A DNA stretch of 64,000 nucleotides from Njordibacter sp028825405 (GTDB lineage: Bacteria; Pseudomonadota; Gammaproteobacteria; Pseudomonadales; Balneatricaceae), in contig NZ_CP159829.1 in NCBI RefSeq assembly GCF_047730065.1, positions 1,178,001 through 1,242,000 on the forward strand, given 5' to 3'. The notes below the pieces were generated by a model that was not told where the DNA came from, did not search any database, and was given only the letters and a program-made list of their open reading frames with translations. The position numbers and the translations under genes were made by a program. Below, piece after piece: positions 43,886-52,526 of this stretch; position 1 is the stretch's first letter; each line of letters opens with the position of its first letter.

Positions 43886-44908
43886 TTAGTCTGTGGCATC
43901 ACCCAGAACGCTTGCGAGTACGACAATAGTGTCACCAATTTCTGTCAGAGGGGTGTGTCTTCGGCCCAGTACGATGCCGTCCATCGCTGCATAGTATTGG
44001 CAAGCAGGCGCACCTGTGCGTTTGTGGTTATGAATACGGGCTATTAAATCACCTTGCCTAACTTGCGCGCCAAGAGCGACCTTAAGTTCTAATACGCCTT
44101 GATCATGACTTACGTGATAACAGCACTCATCTTGCATATCCAATAATTGAGTGACTTGGGGTAATTCAGGGTCACCCGCAATAATACCCGTATATTTGAG
44201 AAAATTTTGTACCCCACGATCGGCAATCGCCATAGTGGCTGGGGTTGTTGTGCCTCCTCCTCTAAGTTCTGTCGTAACAAAGATTTTACCTTGGTTTTCA
44301 ACTGCTGTGTCGTAGAGTTGGGTGGGGTCTATTTCCACCATTAATACAGTATAAGGGGCGCCGAATAATAAGGCACCTGTCATACAGGCCTGTTCTTGTG
44401 TTTTGTTGTGTAAACGATGGGCCGCAGCAAAAGGAATGATGTCTAAAGTTTTTCCACCCGAATGAATATCTAAAGCGTAATCGCACATGGGTACCAATAC
44501 GCGGCTAAAATAGTCTGCAATTCGTTCGGTTAAGGTGCCATATGGATGCCCAGGAAAAGCCCGATTCATATTGCCAGCATCAATAGGAGAGGTCCGACTG
44601 CCCGCTTCAAAAGCAGGTTGATTCATCATCGGTACAATAATCACTCTACCTTGAACCTTATTCACATCAAGGCAGTTGGCTAATTTGAGAAGGCTGGTAG
44701 GGCCCTCGTACTCATCCCCGTGATTACCCCCTGTGAGCAATGCAGTAGGGCCATGCCCATTTTTTATTTGGCAAATTGGAATCATAACACTGCCCCAGGC
44801 CGAGCGATCACTGGAATAGGGCAACTGTAAGAATCCGTGTTGCACACCATCAGACTCAAAGTCGATAGTGGCGCTCATACTAGTGTTAGGCAATGGTTCA
44901 GAACCCAT
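43886..44908 (-). CDS. doeB: N-acetyl-L-2,4-diaminobutyrate deacetylase DoeB
   Basis: Second step of ectoine breakdown: removes acetate from N-alpha-acetyl-2,4-diaminobutyrate. The 340-residue protein is a zinc carboxypeptidase-fold enzyme of the succinylglutamate desuccinylase/aspartoacylase family, with ligands His63 and Glu66 (GGNHGDEYEG) and His149 (YALDIHSGG). Its length equals known DoeB. GGGAG lies 5 bases before ATG 44908; an in-frame ATG at 44878 aligns with some homologues. It follows doeA by 11 bp. In other bacteria DoeA and DoeB act as a pair. Confidence 0.92.
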   Translation of the reverse strand: MGSEPLPNTSMSATIDFESDGVQHGFLQLPYSSDRSAWGSVMIPICQIKNGHGPTALLTGGNHGDEYEGPTSLLKLANCLDVNKVQGRVIIVPMMNQPAFEAGSRTSPIDAGNMNRAFPGHPYGTLTERIADYFSRVLVPMCDYALDIHSGGKTLDIIPFAAAHRLHNKTQEQACMTGALLFGAPYTVLMVEIDPTQLYDTAVENQGKIFVTTELRGGGTTTPATMAIADRGVQNFLKYTGIIAGDPELPQVTQLLDMQDECCYHVSHDQGVLELKVALGAQVRQGDLIARIHNHKRTGAPACQYYAAMDGIVLGRRHTPLTEIGDTIVVLASVLGDATD

Positions 44909-44919
44909 AGGACTCCCTA

Positions 44920-46104
44920 TTATTTTATGAAGGTTTCCCGACTGACACGGGCTAGTAACTCACAGCCCGTGTCCGTGATCAGCACTGACTCTGTAGTCTC
45001 CATACCCCAGGTGTCCATCCACAAGCCCGGCATAAAATGAAAGGTCATACCTGATTCTAATACAGTGTCATCGCTGGGTCGCAGACTATAGGTGCGTTCG
45101 CCCCAATCGGGTGGATAGCTTAAGCCAATAGGGTAACCGCACCGAGCATCTCCCCGATCGAAACCATGTTGTGACAAGGTTTGCTTCAAACTAGCGGCAA
45201 TATCGCCACAAAGTGCACCCGGTTTGGCAATGGCTAAACCATTTTCTAGACCCTCCAATACCGCGGCTTCAGCCTTCATATAGGCAGCATCTGGGGTACC
45301 TAAGTATATGGTTCTAGACAGGGGGCAATGGTAGCGTTTATAACAGCCTGCAATTTCAAAAAAAGTAGCCTCGCCTGCTTTCATGGGGCGCGCGTCCCAC
45401 GTTAAATGAGGCGCAGAAGCATCAACTCCTGAGGGTAGTATGGGCACGATGGCGGGATAATCTCCAGCTAAACCATCAACACCGCTGATACCTGCATGAT
45501 AAATTTCTGCAGCCAATAAGTGTTTGGGTAAACCGACAGCAATTTTTTCACGTATTGCGTGGTGCATTTTACTCACGATACGCCCTGCAACACGCATGTA
45601 TTCAATTTCTTGAGGTGATTTTACCTTACGACACCAATTGACCAAACCTGTGATATCAAGTAATTTTGCTTGTGGTAAACCCTTGACCAAAACGGCATGA
45701 GACTGAGCACTATAATAATAGTTGTCCATTTCCACCCCGATGACACCAGAAGCCCAACCCCTTTCAGGCAATATATTGGTGCTGAGGTAATCCATGGCAT
45801 GGTGAGGTGGGTTCATGACGTAGTGATCGTCGAAGCCGCAGATGTTGGTTTCATCCATGTATACGGTGCGTCTTGCACCGTTGGCGTCAATACCGCGCCC
45901 ATACCAAATGGGATCACCAACGGGACCAACAATGACACACTGTGGCGTATAAAATGACCAACCATCATAACCAGTGAGCCAAGAGATATTGGATGGGTCA
46001 TGGCTTAATAAGGTATCAATGCCCTGTGCAGCCATACTTTGACGCACTGTTGCTAAACGTTGGGCATATTCTTCACGACTAAAACTTAATTCTATACCAT
46101 GCAT
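44920..46104 (-). CDS. doeA: Ectoine hydrolase DoeA
   Basis: Opens the ectoine ring to N-acetyl-2,4-diaminobutyrate. 394 residues with a creatinase-type N-domain (SHDPSNISWLTGYDGWSFYTPQ) and an M24 pita-bread domain. The standard M24 metal ligands are mostly missing: FFEIAGCYKRYHCPLSR replaces the Asp pair, YPIGLSYPP replaces the His and FHFMPGLW replaces a Glu, as expected for this subfamily. GGAG lies 8 bases before the ATG. The gene order hyuA-doeA-doeB on one strand indicates an operon. Confidence 0.93.
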   Translation of the reverse strand: MHGIELSFSREEYAQRLATVRQSMAAQGIDTLLSHDPSNISWLTGYDGWSFYTPQCVIVGPVGDPIWYGRGIDANGARRTVYMDETNICGFDDHYVMNPPHHAMDYLSTNILPERGWASGVIGVEMDNYYYSAQSHAVLVKGLPQAKLLDITGLVNWCRKVKSPQEIEYMRVAGRIVSKMHHAIREKIAVGLPKHLLAAEIYHAGISGVDGLAGDYPAIVPILPSGVDASAPHLTWDARPMKAGEATFFEIAGCYKRYHCPLSRTIYLGTPDAAYMKAEAAVLEGLENGLAIAKPGALCGDIAASLKQTLSQHGFDRGDARCGYPIGLSYPPDWGERTYSLRPSDDTVLESGMTFHFMPGLWMDTWGMETTESVLITDTGCELLARVSRETFIK

Positions 46105-46221
46105 CTAACATCTCCATTAAATTAGTAAAGTCGACTTTGCTTAAACCCAATATGCCTTTGGAAAAGTTGTTTAGGCTCGTAATAGTTGATCACTAATAGG
46201 CCATATGAGCTTATTTATCAC

Positions 46222-48243
46222 CTAGTCAGTTACGCTTAATTCGAGTGTGGGTTTACCCGTGGCAATGGCACTAATTTTAGCTTCTACAAATAATTCACCA
46301 TCAAGCTCTGACATTATGTGTTTATTATCATGCCGGATACGAATGTCGACGTCGGCCGCTCCCGCAGACTTAGCCAGATCATAGGCCTGTTGTTTAACGA
46401 TCGCTTCAGCTTGGCTCAGGGCGACATCTAAATCATGACAATCAAAAGGTGCTGCGCTGTGGAAAATACGGAAAATACCTTCAGTGGGTTGTGTGATCAC
46501 TATTTCAGAGCGCTGCACTACACTGCCCATAACAGCACCCACAGCATTTGCTACATGGCCATATTTAGGCAATATGAGATCGACATCAAGGCTCTTTGCC
46601 ACTTGTGGATAATAGGTGGTAGCAGGTGCTCCTACGGCAACTATTGGGTGGCTTTTGCCAAAGGTAATGCCAAATAAGGCATTATCATTATCTTTATTAC
46701 CATTTTTAAGGATCAGCTTGCTCATTAATGCGGCCAAATTACGAGAGCGGGCTTCATTCAGAAGGTTTTCCTGGTGCAAGCCAGCTTCCAGCAAGGTTTG
46801 ACAGATAGCGTCGTTCATCAAGGTGAAAACCCTGTGCGCAGGCTCCTCAGAGTTGCCTTTTTCCCAACTGCCTAAACCATAAAGAAAGCGCATTTGGCGA
46901 GCCCAAATTTGTGCCGCAAGTTTGGCGCCTGCAATGCTCCAATGGTTACTATTACCCAAAACATGGGCCGCATCAGATGGCGTAAAACCAGAATAAATGG
47001 CCATGCCCTTGCGCTCTAAGCGAGCCATCGCTTTAGCCAGTTCCTGGTCTTTAAAAACTAAAGTTTCCATTTCTACAGGGCCATGCTCTAGCATTTCCCA
47101 GGCTTGGTTTTCAATCGGTGTGAGTTGGTTGATGAGGGCTTGATTGTGTTCTAATCGAGTCACAAATCGGTTATGTCTTGCCGTAGGTGTGTCGTCCAGA
47201 TGAGCCTGCATGCGTTCTAATACTTGAGGGTGCTGTTGCGCTAATAAACTCATGGGGACCACACGCCTTGGGCCTAGGGCGATACTACCACCATAAAACC
47301 GAACTTCACTATCACCACCTAAACCTATGGAATACACTTTAACAGTCTCTACCATGGGTTGCCAATCACCCACGCGGGCTCCTTCGTTGGCGAGTTCTGG
47401 TTGGCCATCCGTGACAATAGCGATGTCTGTGGTAGTGCCACCCATGTCTGCAATAATAGCGTTGCGACTACCAGAGAGTGCACAGGCACCAATTACACTG
47501 GCAGCAGGGCCAGACAATATAGTCGTTACTGGGTGCACAAGGGCTGTTTCGGCGTTAACAATGGAACCATCCCCTTTGACAATCATCAAGGGGGCTTTAA
47601 TGTTGAGTTGCTGTAAAATGTTTTGTACTGCTTGGATTAAATCTTGAATAAACGGGATCATACGAGCGTTTAATGAAGCGGTGAGGGCTCGCCTTGGTGC
47701 GCCAAGACTGGTGGCTAGTTCATGACCACAAGTGACAGGCATTTGAGTGAGTTCTGTGACTAAATTCTGTAATTGAATTTCATGGCTAGGGTTGCGGACA
47801 CCAAACTGAGCGGAAACAGAAAAGGCTGACACCTTGTCTTTGTGAGCTAATATTGCAGCAGTGGCACTTGCAACATCCAATGGCGCGACCTGCCGGCCAG
47901 AGGCATCATGACCTCCTGCTAAGCGGATAATTAAGTTGTCATCTATGATCTCACCCAGACCACTCTTAGTGACTTGCGTTTCACTAAGGCCCACTACGAG
48001 TGCACAGACTGGTGCACCATTGCCTTCCACTACAGCATTGGTTGTGAGGGTAGTCGACAAAGAGACCATTTCAATATCAGCTAATAATTCATGAGCGACT
48101 TTGCCAATAGATTCGCCAATCCCGATAGCTAAGTTGTGACGTGTGGTGAGGCTTTTTACAGCCACTAGTACTTGGTTTTGCTCGTTGATAATGACAGCAT
48201 CTGTATAGGTGCCACCTGTGTCGATGCCAAGGCGAAGGGACAT
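46222..48243 (-). CDS. Hydantoinase/oxoprolinase-family protein (HyuA-like)
   Basis: 673-residue ATP-dependent hydrolase-type subunit with the family features LGIDTGGTYTDAVII (phosphate loop of an actin-like ATPase fold), STTLTTNAVVEGNGAPV, NARMIPFIQDL and ADMGGTTTDIAIV. HyuA usually pairs with HyuB to open hydantoins or 5-oxoproline, but no HyuB is present. It is the first gene of the doe operon, 117 bp before doeA. It might act on a cyclic relative of ectoine, but this is speculative. Confidence 0.85.
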   Translation of the reverse strand: MSLRLGIDTGGTYTDAVIINEQNQVLVAVKSLTTRHNLAIGIGESIGKVAHELLADIEMVSLSTTLTTNAVVEGNGAPVCALVVGLSETQVTKSGLGEIIDDNLIIRLAGGHDASGRQVAPLDVASATAAILAHKDKVSAFSVSAQFGVRNPSHEIQLQNLVTELTQMPVTCGHELATSLGAPRRALTASLNARMIPFIQDLIQAVQNILQQLNIKAPLMIVKGDGSIVNAETALVHPVTTILSGPAASVIGACALSGSRNAIIADMGGTTTDIAIVTDGQPELANEGARVGDWQPMVETVKVYSIGLGGDSEVRFYGGSIALGPRRVVPMSLLAQQHPQVLERMQAHLDDTPTARHNRFVTRLEHNQALINQLTPIENQAWEMLEHGPVEMETLVFKDQELAKAMARLERKGMAIYSGFTPSDAAHVLGNSNHWSIAGAKLAAQIWARQMRFLYGLGSWEKGNSEEPAHRVFTLMNDAICQTLLEAGLHQENLLNEARSRNLAALMSKLILKNGNKDNDNALFGITFGKSHPIVAVGAPATTYYPQVAKSLDVDLILPKYGHVANAVGAVMGSVVQRSEIVITQPTEGIFRIFHSAAPFDCHDLDVALSQAEAIVKQQAYDLAKSAGAADVDIRIRHDNKHIMSELDGELFVEAKISAIATGKPTLELSVTD

Positions 48244-48455
48244 TAGTTAAAGTCTCGTAAAAGCTAAATTGTTGGCGGCATTTTGCCCTGTGTAAAATAC
48301 TAACGCAAGCCTATTTGAGGTGCCCTGAATGAAGCGGCATCAGTGGGTTTAAATGCGCCACTTTTGCGTGCCCAAGGAAGTTGGTTTTTAGGCTTGTTTT
48401 ACAACTCAGTATGGCCTTTAATGGCATTTGATTTTTTAAAAAGTGGGAGCTTTAA

Positions 48456-49334
48456 ATGAGCACAGTTGCATTTATTGGTTTGGGCGTAATGGGTTACCCC
48501 ATGGCAGGACATCTAGCCACCCAAGGACATCAGGTTTGTGTTTATAACCGCACTAGTACAAAAGCTGAATCTTGGCAGAGTGAACATGGAGGACAGTGCG
48601 CTAATGTACCAGCAGAAGCGGCCCAAGGTGCTGATTTTGTATTTATCTGTGTGGGCAATGATGATGATTTACGCAGCGTTGTGTTCGGAGAACAGGGTGT
48701 TTTAGCGGCTATGGCGGCAGGTTCAGTTTTGATAGATCACACTACTGCTTCTGCTCAAGTGGCACGTGAGGTTGCAGTCATTGCTGCTCAACAAGGGGTG
48801 GGTTTCGTTGATGCTCCAGTTTCAGGTGGCCAAGCTGGAGCAGAGAATGGCGCCTTAGCAATTATGTGCGGTGGCAGTGACGAAGACTATCTTAGAGCCG
48901 AGCCCATTATGCAGGCCTATGCAAAAAGTACTACTCATTTGGGCGCTGTGGGTAATGGCCAACTTACTAAAATGGTAAATCAAATTTGTATTGCTGGTTT
49001 AGTTCAGGGGCTAGCGGAGGGCGTGGCATTTGCTATTAATGCGGGCCTAGATGCTAAGCAAGCGTTGGCAGCAATTGGGGGTGGTGCAGCGGGCTCATGG
49101 CAAATGCAAAATCGTGGCCAAACAATGGTAGATGACGAGTTTGAATTTGGCTTTGCCGTAGACTGGATGCGCAAGGACTTAGCCATTTGCTTAGCAGAGG
49201 CCAAGACCAATGGGTCTGAGTTACCTGTAGCTCAAATGGTTGATGATTTCTATGAGCAAGTGCAGGCTCATGGTGGCCAGCGCTGGGATACGTCTAGCTT
49301 GCTACGCAGATTACCAAGAAAAGATAAGCTTTAA
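48456..49334 (+). CDS. 3-hydroxyisobutyrate dehydrogenase-family oxidoreductase
   Basis: 292-residue NAD(P)-dependent beta-hydroxyacid dehydrogenase. VAFIGLGVMGYPMAGHL is the nucleotide-binding start; substrate residues are in DAPVSGGQAGAENGALAIM (S123) and the catalytic Lys172 is in GNGQLTKMVNQ. It produces semialdehydes such as methylmalonate or tartronate semialdehyde, so it fits upstream of MmsA. GGGAG precedes the ATG, which overlaps the stop of a short upstream frame (ATGA). It diverges from the hyuA operon. Confidence 0.9.
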   Translation: MSTVAFIGLGVMGYPMAGHLATQGHQVCVYNRTSTKAESWQSEHGGQCANVPAEAAQGADFVFICVGNDDDLRSVVFGEQGVLAAMAAGSVLIDHTTASAQVAREVAVIAAQQGVGFVDAPVSGGQAGAENGALAIMCGGSDEDYLRAEPIMQAYAKSTTHLGAVGNGQLTKMVNQICIAGLVQGLAEGVAFAINAGLDAKQALAAIGGGAAGSWQMQNRGQTMVDDEFEFGFAVDWMRKDLAICLAEAKTNGSELPVAQMVDDFYEQVQAHGGQRWDTSSLLRRLPRKDKL

Positions 49335-49794
49335 CGCTTATTTTTTCTTAAAGTGAGAGATTGTAAGCACCCTTTCTATGAGAGAGTGCTGATAGTGTTG
49401 TGATGGCGTGCCTAAGAAAAGTATCGGCAGTATAGGAAATAAGTTTCTTTAAAGGGCTCATTGGTGACGATACTGTCTGTCATTGGAGCATTCAACGTGC
49501 GACATTGAAGACGCATTGGGGGACACAAACCAACCTACACAGAGGTAGCAGATGACCTTTAGTAAACTCTTGTTTCTATTAGTGTGAACACGATAATCTG
49601 TTGTATTTAATACATAAAATGTTAATTATATAATAATATTTCCTGATCTTAGGAAATATTACTCATGCCGACCTCAATTTCTCTTGGATAAACCCTACTG
49701 CTAGGCGATTGACCTTGTTTCCTTAACCTCGTTATAGTGGCTCTAGTTCAAATTAAGCCCCGATGCTTCCCAATATAAATATTAAGGTAATGTC
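49335..49794. other. 460-bp non-coding spacer
   Basis: No gene is seen. Near the start is an imperfect hairpin (AGCACCCTTTC/GAGAGAGTGCT, about 49356-49390), probably the 3' end of the dehydrogenase transcript. Toward the end is a very AT-rich stretch (about 49600-49640) followed by the inverted repeat listed separately. Confidence 0.5.
49635..49660. promoter_or_regulatory. Perfect 10-bp inverted repeat upstream of the lyase gene
   Basis: AATATTTCCT (49635-49644) and AGGAAATATT (49651-49660) are perfect complements around GATCTT, inside an AT-rich region 134 bp before the CoA-lyase gene. This is a strong operator candidate. Confidence 0.55.
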
Positions 49795-50739
49795 ATGAGT
49801 CATACAAACCATCAACCCGTCAAAACCCGTTTGCAACGCAGTGAATTAGCGGTGCCAGGTTCTAACCCAAGCATGATCGAAAAGGCTGCAGATAGTGCAG
49901 CAGATTATGTCTTTTTAGACTTAGAAGACGCGGTTGCACCGTTAGATAAAATTGCAGCTCGCAAAAATATTATTGAAGCACTGAACGACATTGATTGGAA
50001 AGCGAAAGGCAAAACCATCTGTATTCGTATTAACGGTTTAGATACCCATTACATGTATCGTGATGTGGTGGAAATCGTAGAGCAAGCAGGCCAGCACTTA
50101 GACACCATTCTAGTGCCAAAGGTTGGCGTGCCGGCCGACTTGTACATGGTGGAAGCCATGTGTAACCAAATTGAACAGGCGCAAGGGTTTACCCATAAAA
50201 TTGGCTTAGAAGCGCTTATCGAAACGGCTCTAGGCATGGCTAATGTAGAGGCCATTGCACAAGCCAGCCCACGTTTAGAAGCTATGCATTTTGGCGTAGC
50301 AGACTATGCTGCCAGTAATCGTGCCCGCACAGTGGTCATTGGTGGTTTAAATCCAGACTACCCAGGGGACCAATGGCATGCCGCCTTGTCAAGAATGACT
50401 GTTGCATGTCGTGCCTATGGTTTAAGAGCGATCGATGGACCCTTTGGTGACTTTAGTGATCCAGACTCATATATCTTGGCTGCAAAACGCGCTGCGGCTT
50501 TAGGTCTAGAAGGTAAATGGGCTATTCATCCATCGCAAATTGCTTTAGCTAATGAGGTATTCTCTCCACCACTGGAGGAATTGAATCGTGCTAAGGGTAT
50601 TCTTGCGGCCCTCGCTGAAGCCCAAGCTAAAGGTCAGGGTGCCGCTCAGTTGGATGGTAAAATGATTGATGCTGCTTCTGCTCGTATGGCAGAAAATGTG
50701 GTTAACGTGGCTAACATCATTGCTGCCCAAGGCTCTTAA
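49795..50739 (+). CDS. HpcH/HpaI-family CoA-ester lyase (malyl-CoA lyase-like)
   Basis: 314-residue TIM-barrel lyase close in length and pattern to L-malyl-CoA/beta-methylmalyl-CoA lyase (Mcl1). RSELAVPGSNPSMIEKAA and YVFLDLEDAVAP carry the Mg-binding and CoA-side residues; IETALGMANVEAIA and KWAIHPSQIALANEVF are further family blocks. It splits malyl-CoA or methylmalyl-CoA to glyoxylate plus acetyl- or propionyl-CoA, or the reverse. Citramalyl-CoA lyase activity is also possible. It could receive CoA esters made by MmsA. Confidence 0.88.
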   Translation: MSHTNHQPVKTRLQRSELAVPGSNPSMIEKAADSAADYVFLDLEDAVAPLDKIAARKNIIEALNDIDWKAKGKTICIRINGLDTHYMYRDVVEIVEQAGQHLDTILVPKVGVPADLYMVEAMCNQIEQAQGFTHKIGLEALIETALGMANVEAIAQASPRLEAMHFGVADYAASNRARTVVIGGLNPDYPGDQWHAALSRMTVACRAYGLRAIDGPFGDFSDPDSYILAAKRAAALGLEGKWAIHPSQIALANEVFSPPLEELNRAKGILAALAEAQAKGQGAAQLDGKMIDAASARMAENVVNVANIIAAQGS

Positions 50740-50896
50740 TTGTATTACCTTTAGATCAACGTAATGGTTAAGTCTTTATTAGACTAAGCTGTTAAAGATA
50801 ATGACGTCTATGGGCCCATGTATGTCATTATTTTTTAAGGCGTATGGCTAAAAGCCATCAGCTTAGGCTATGCTTGTTTTACTCTTCAAGGATGTC

Positions 50897-52186
50897 ATGC
50901 AGGACAAAGGTGTGTTTTCTGTTTTTCGATCTATATTTTCTTTATTATTGAGCTATGGCTTTTTGCTGTTAGCTAATGGTCTTTTTAATTCCCTCTTAGG
51001 ATTGCGTGCCACCCTTGAAGGGGTTAACACAAGTTGGCTTGGATTTATCATGGCCAGCTATTTTTTAGGCCTTTTGTTGGGTGGTTTGTTCGCTGTGCGT
51101 ATTATCACCAGAGTGGGCCATATCCGGGCTTTTGCAGTGTTTGCATCGCTGATGTCTACGACGGCTTTATTACATCCATTGTTTTTAGAGGTGAGCCAGT
51201 GGATGCTTTTACGTTTGATTTCTGGGTTTTGCATGGCTGGATTAATCATCGTGACAGAAAGTTGGCTCAATGAAGCGACACCCAGTCATCAAAGAGGGGG
51301 AGTGCTATCTAGTTATATGATGGTGAATTACATGGCTGCAGGCTGTGGTCAATTCTTACTGAATCTGGGAGACGTGGGTCAATTTCAACTATTTAGTTTA
51401 GCATCTATTATTTTTTCCTTAGCTCTAATTCCCGTCTTATTAACCAAACAATCAGCGCCCATTATTACCACCAGCAGCAAACTCTCTTTTGGACTCTTGT
51501 CTCAAGTCGGTCCGTTAGCCATTTTGGGAGTATTCGTGGCAGGTGCTAGTAATGCCAGTGTGCATGCTTTTGCCCCAGTTTATGCCCTCGAAGTGTTTGG
51601 TGATGCTAACTTAATCCCTCAATTTACAGCCACCTTGTTAATTAGTGGTTTGGTACTGCAATGGCCCTTAGGGCGTTTATCAGACAAAGTTGGCCGAGGA
51701 TGGTTAATGATGTTTGTGCCCCTTTGTATTTCTGTGTCGGCTCTGGGTGTGTTGTGGGCTACTTACTATGAACCAGAGTTTATTTGGCTTGCTGTGGCTT
51801 GTTATGGAGCCTTTTTGTTTACTCTTTATTCTCTAGCAGTGGCGCTCATTAATGACATTGTTGGCCCGGAGCTGCGAGTCAAAATTGCGGGTGCGATTCT
51901 TATTGTCTACGGTTTGGGTGCTATTAGTGGGCCCATTATAGTTGGGCCGCTCATTGATCTAATGGGTGTACAAGCCTTATTCATAGTCAGTGCAGTCACC
52001 AGCGCTTTACTGGCTGCTTTGGCGGTCTATCGACGTGTGTATCAAGCTATTTTTGTCAAGCCGATGCAGCCTTTTGTAGCGGAACCATCCAATCAGTATA
52101 GCTCTAAAGAGCTTTATCTAGCTGCTCATCAACAGGTTGATGAGCAGCCCACTTTAAGCCCAAACGAGGATATGACTAAACCTTAA
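50897..52186 (+). CDS. MFS transporter, YcaD-like
   Basis: About 429 residues with 12 helices; LLANGLFNSLLGLRATLEG, ASYFLGLLLGG and SLAVALINDIVGPELR resemble the YcaD/UMF-type MFS group, whose substrates are mostly unknown. ATG 50897 with AAGGA 5 bases upstream is favoured over ATG 50870. The C-terminal tail is hydrophilic. A small hypothetical gene follows on the same strand. Confidence 0.8.
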   Translation: MQDKGVFSVFRSIFSLLLSYGFLLLANGLFNSLLGLRATLEGVNTSWLGFIMASYFLGLLLGGLFAVRIITRVGHIRAFAVFASLMSTTALLHPLFLEVSQWMLLRLISGFCMAGLIIVTESWLNEATPSHQRGGVLSSYMMVNYMAAGCGQFLLNLGDVGQFQLFSLASIIFSLALIPVLLTKQSAPIITTSSKLSFGLLSQVGPLAILGVFVAGASNASVHAFAPVYALEVFGDANLIPQFTATLLISGLVLQWPLGRLSDKVGRGWLMMFVPLCISVSALGVLWATYYEPEFIWLAVACYGAFLFTLYSLAVALINDIVGPELRVKIAGAILIVYGLGAISGPIIVGPLIDLMGVQALFIVSAVTSALLAALAVYRRVYQAIFVKPMQPFVAEPSNQYSSKELYLAAHQQVDEQPTLSPNEDMTKP

Positions 52187-52235
52187 TGCTTAGGTGTCGA
52201 TAAGTGAGGGGCAGACAATTGGAATAGGGCAACTT

Positions 52236-52484
52236 ATGTCCCTCGACGAACTCAATAAATTACTTCCTTCGGAGCAAACATCCGATGCCGATGAGGCGTG
52301 GGTTTCTACAGATCGTTGGCTTACCTATCATGGCAGTATTCAAGGCCAAAACTTTTTCAGTAATGTGATTAATGAATCCTTTACAAGTGTCACAACTTCA
52401 ACAGATGAGGGTAAAGATCTGAGTTTTTCCCAAAGCCAAAGGGTTAAGCAGGCCCAGCATGATTACGAAATTTTGCAGCCTTAA
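52236..52484 (+). CDS. Small hypothetical protein
   Basis: Unrecognised 82-residue protein, soluble and acidic, with no signal peptide or membrane segment (MSLDELNKLLPSEQ ... QAQHDYEILQP). ATG 52236 with AGGG about 8 bases upstream is chosen; the frame also opens at GTG 52194, 7 bp after the MFS stop. Close spacing suggests co-transcription with the MFS gene. No function can be assigned. Confidence 0.5.
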   Translation: MSLDELNKLLPSEQTSDADEAWVSTDRWLTYHGSIQGQNFFSNVINESFTSVTTSTDEGKDLSFSQSQRVKQAQHDYEILQP

Positions 52485-52526
52485 AAGGGCCTGCATTGTT
52501 CCTTTGGTTTGCTATTCTTTGATTTA

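Noticed and set aside
48343..48459. A 38-codon frame (from GTG) ending in an ATGA overlap with the 3-hydroxyisobutyrate dehydrogenase-like gene.
   Set aside because: The stop/start overlap is suggestive, but there is no ribosome-binding site and the product is unrecognised; the GGGAG before the ATG explains the sequence.
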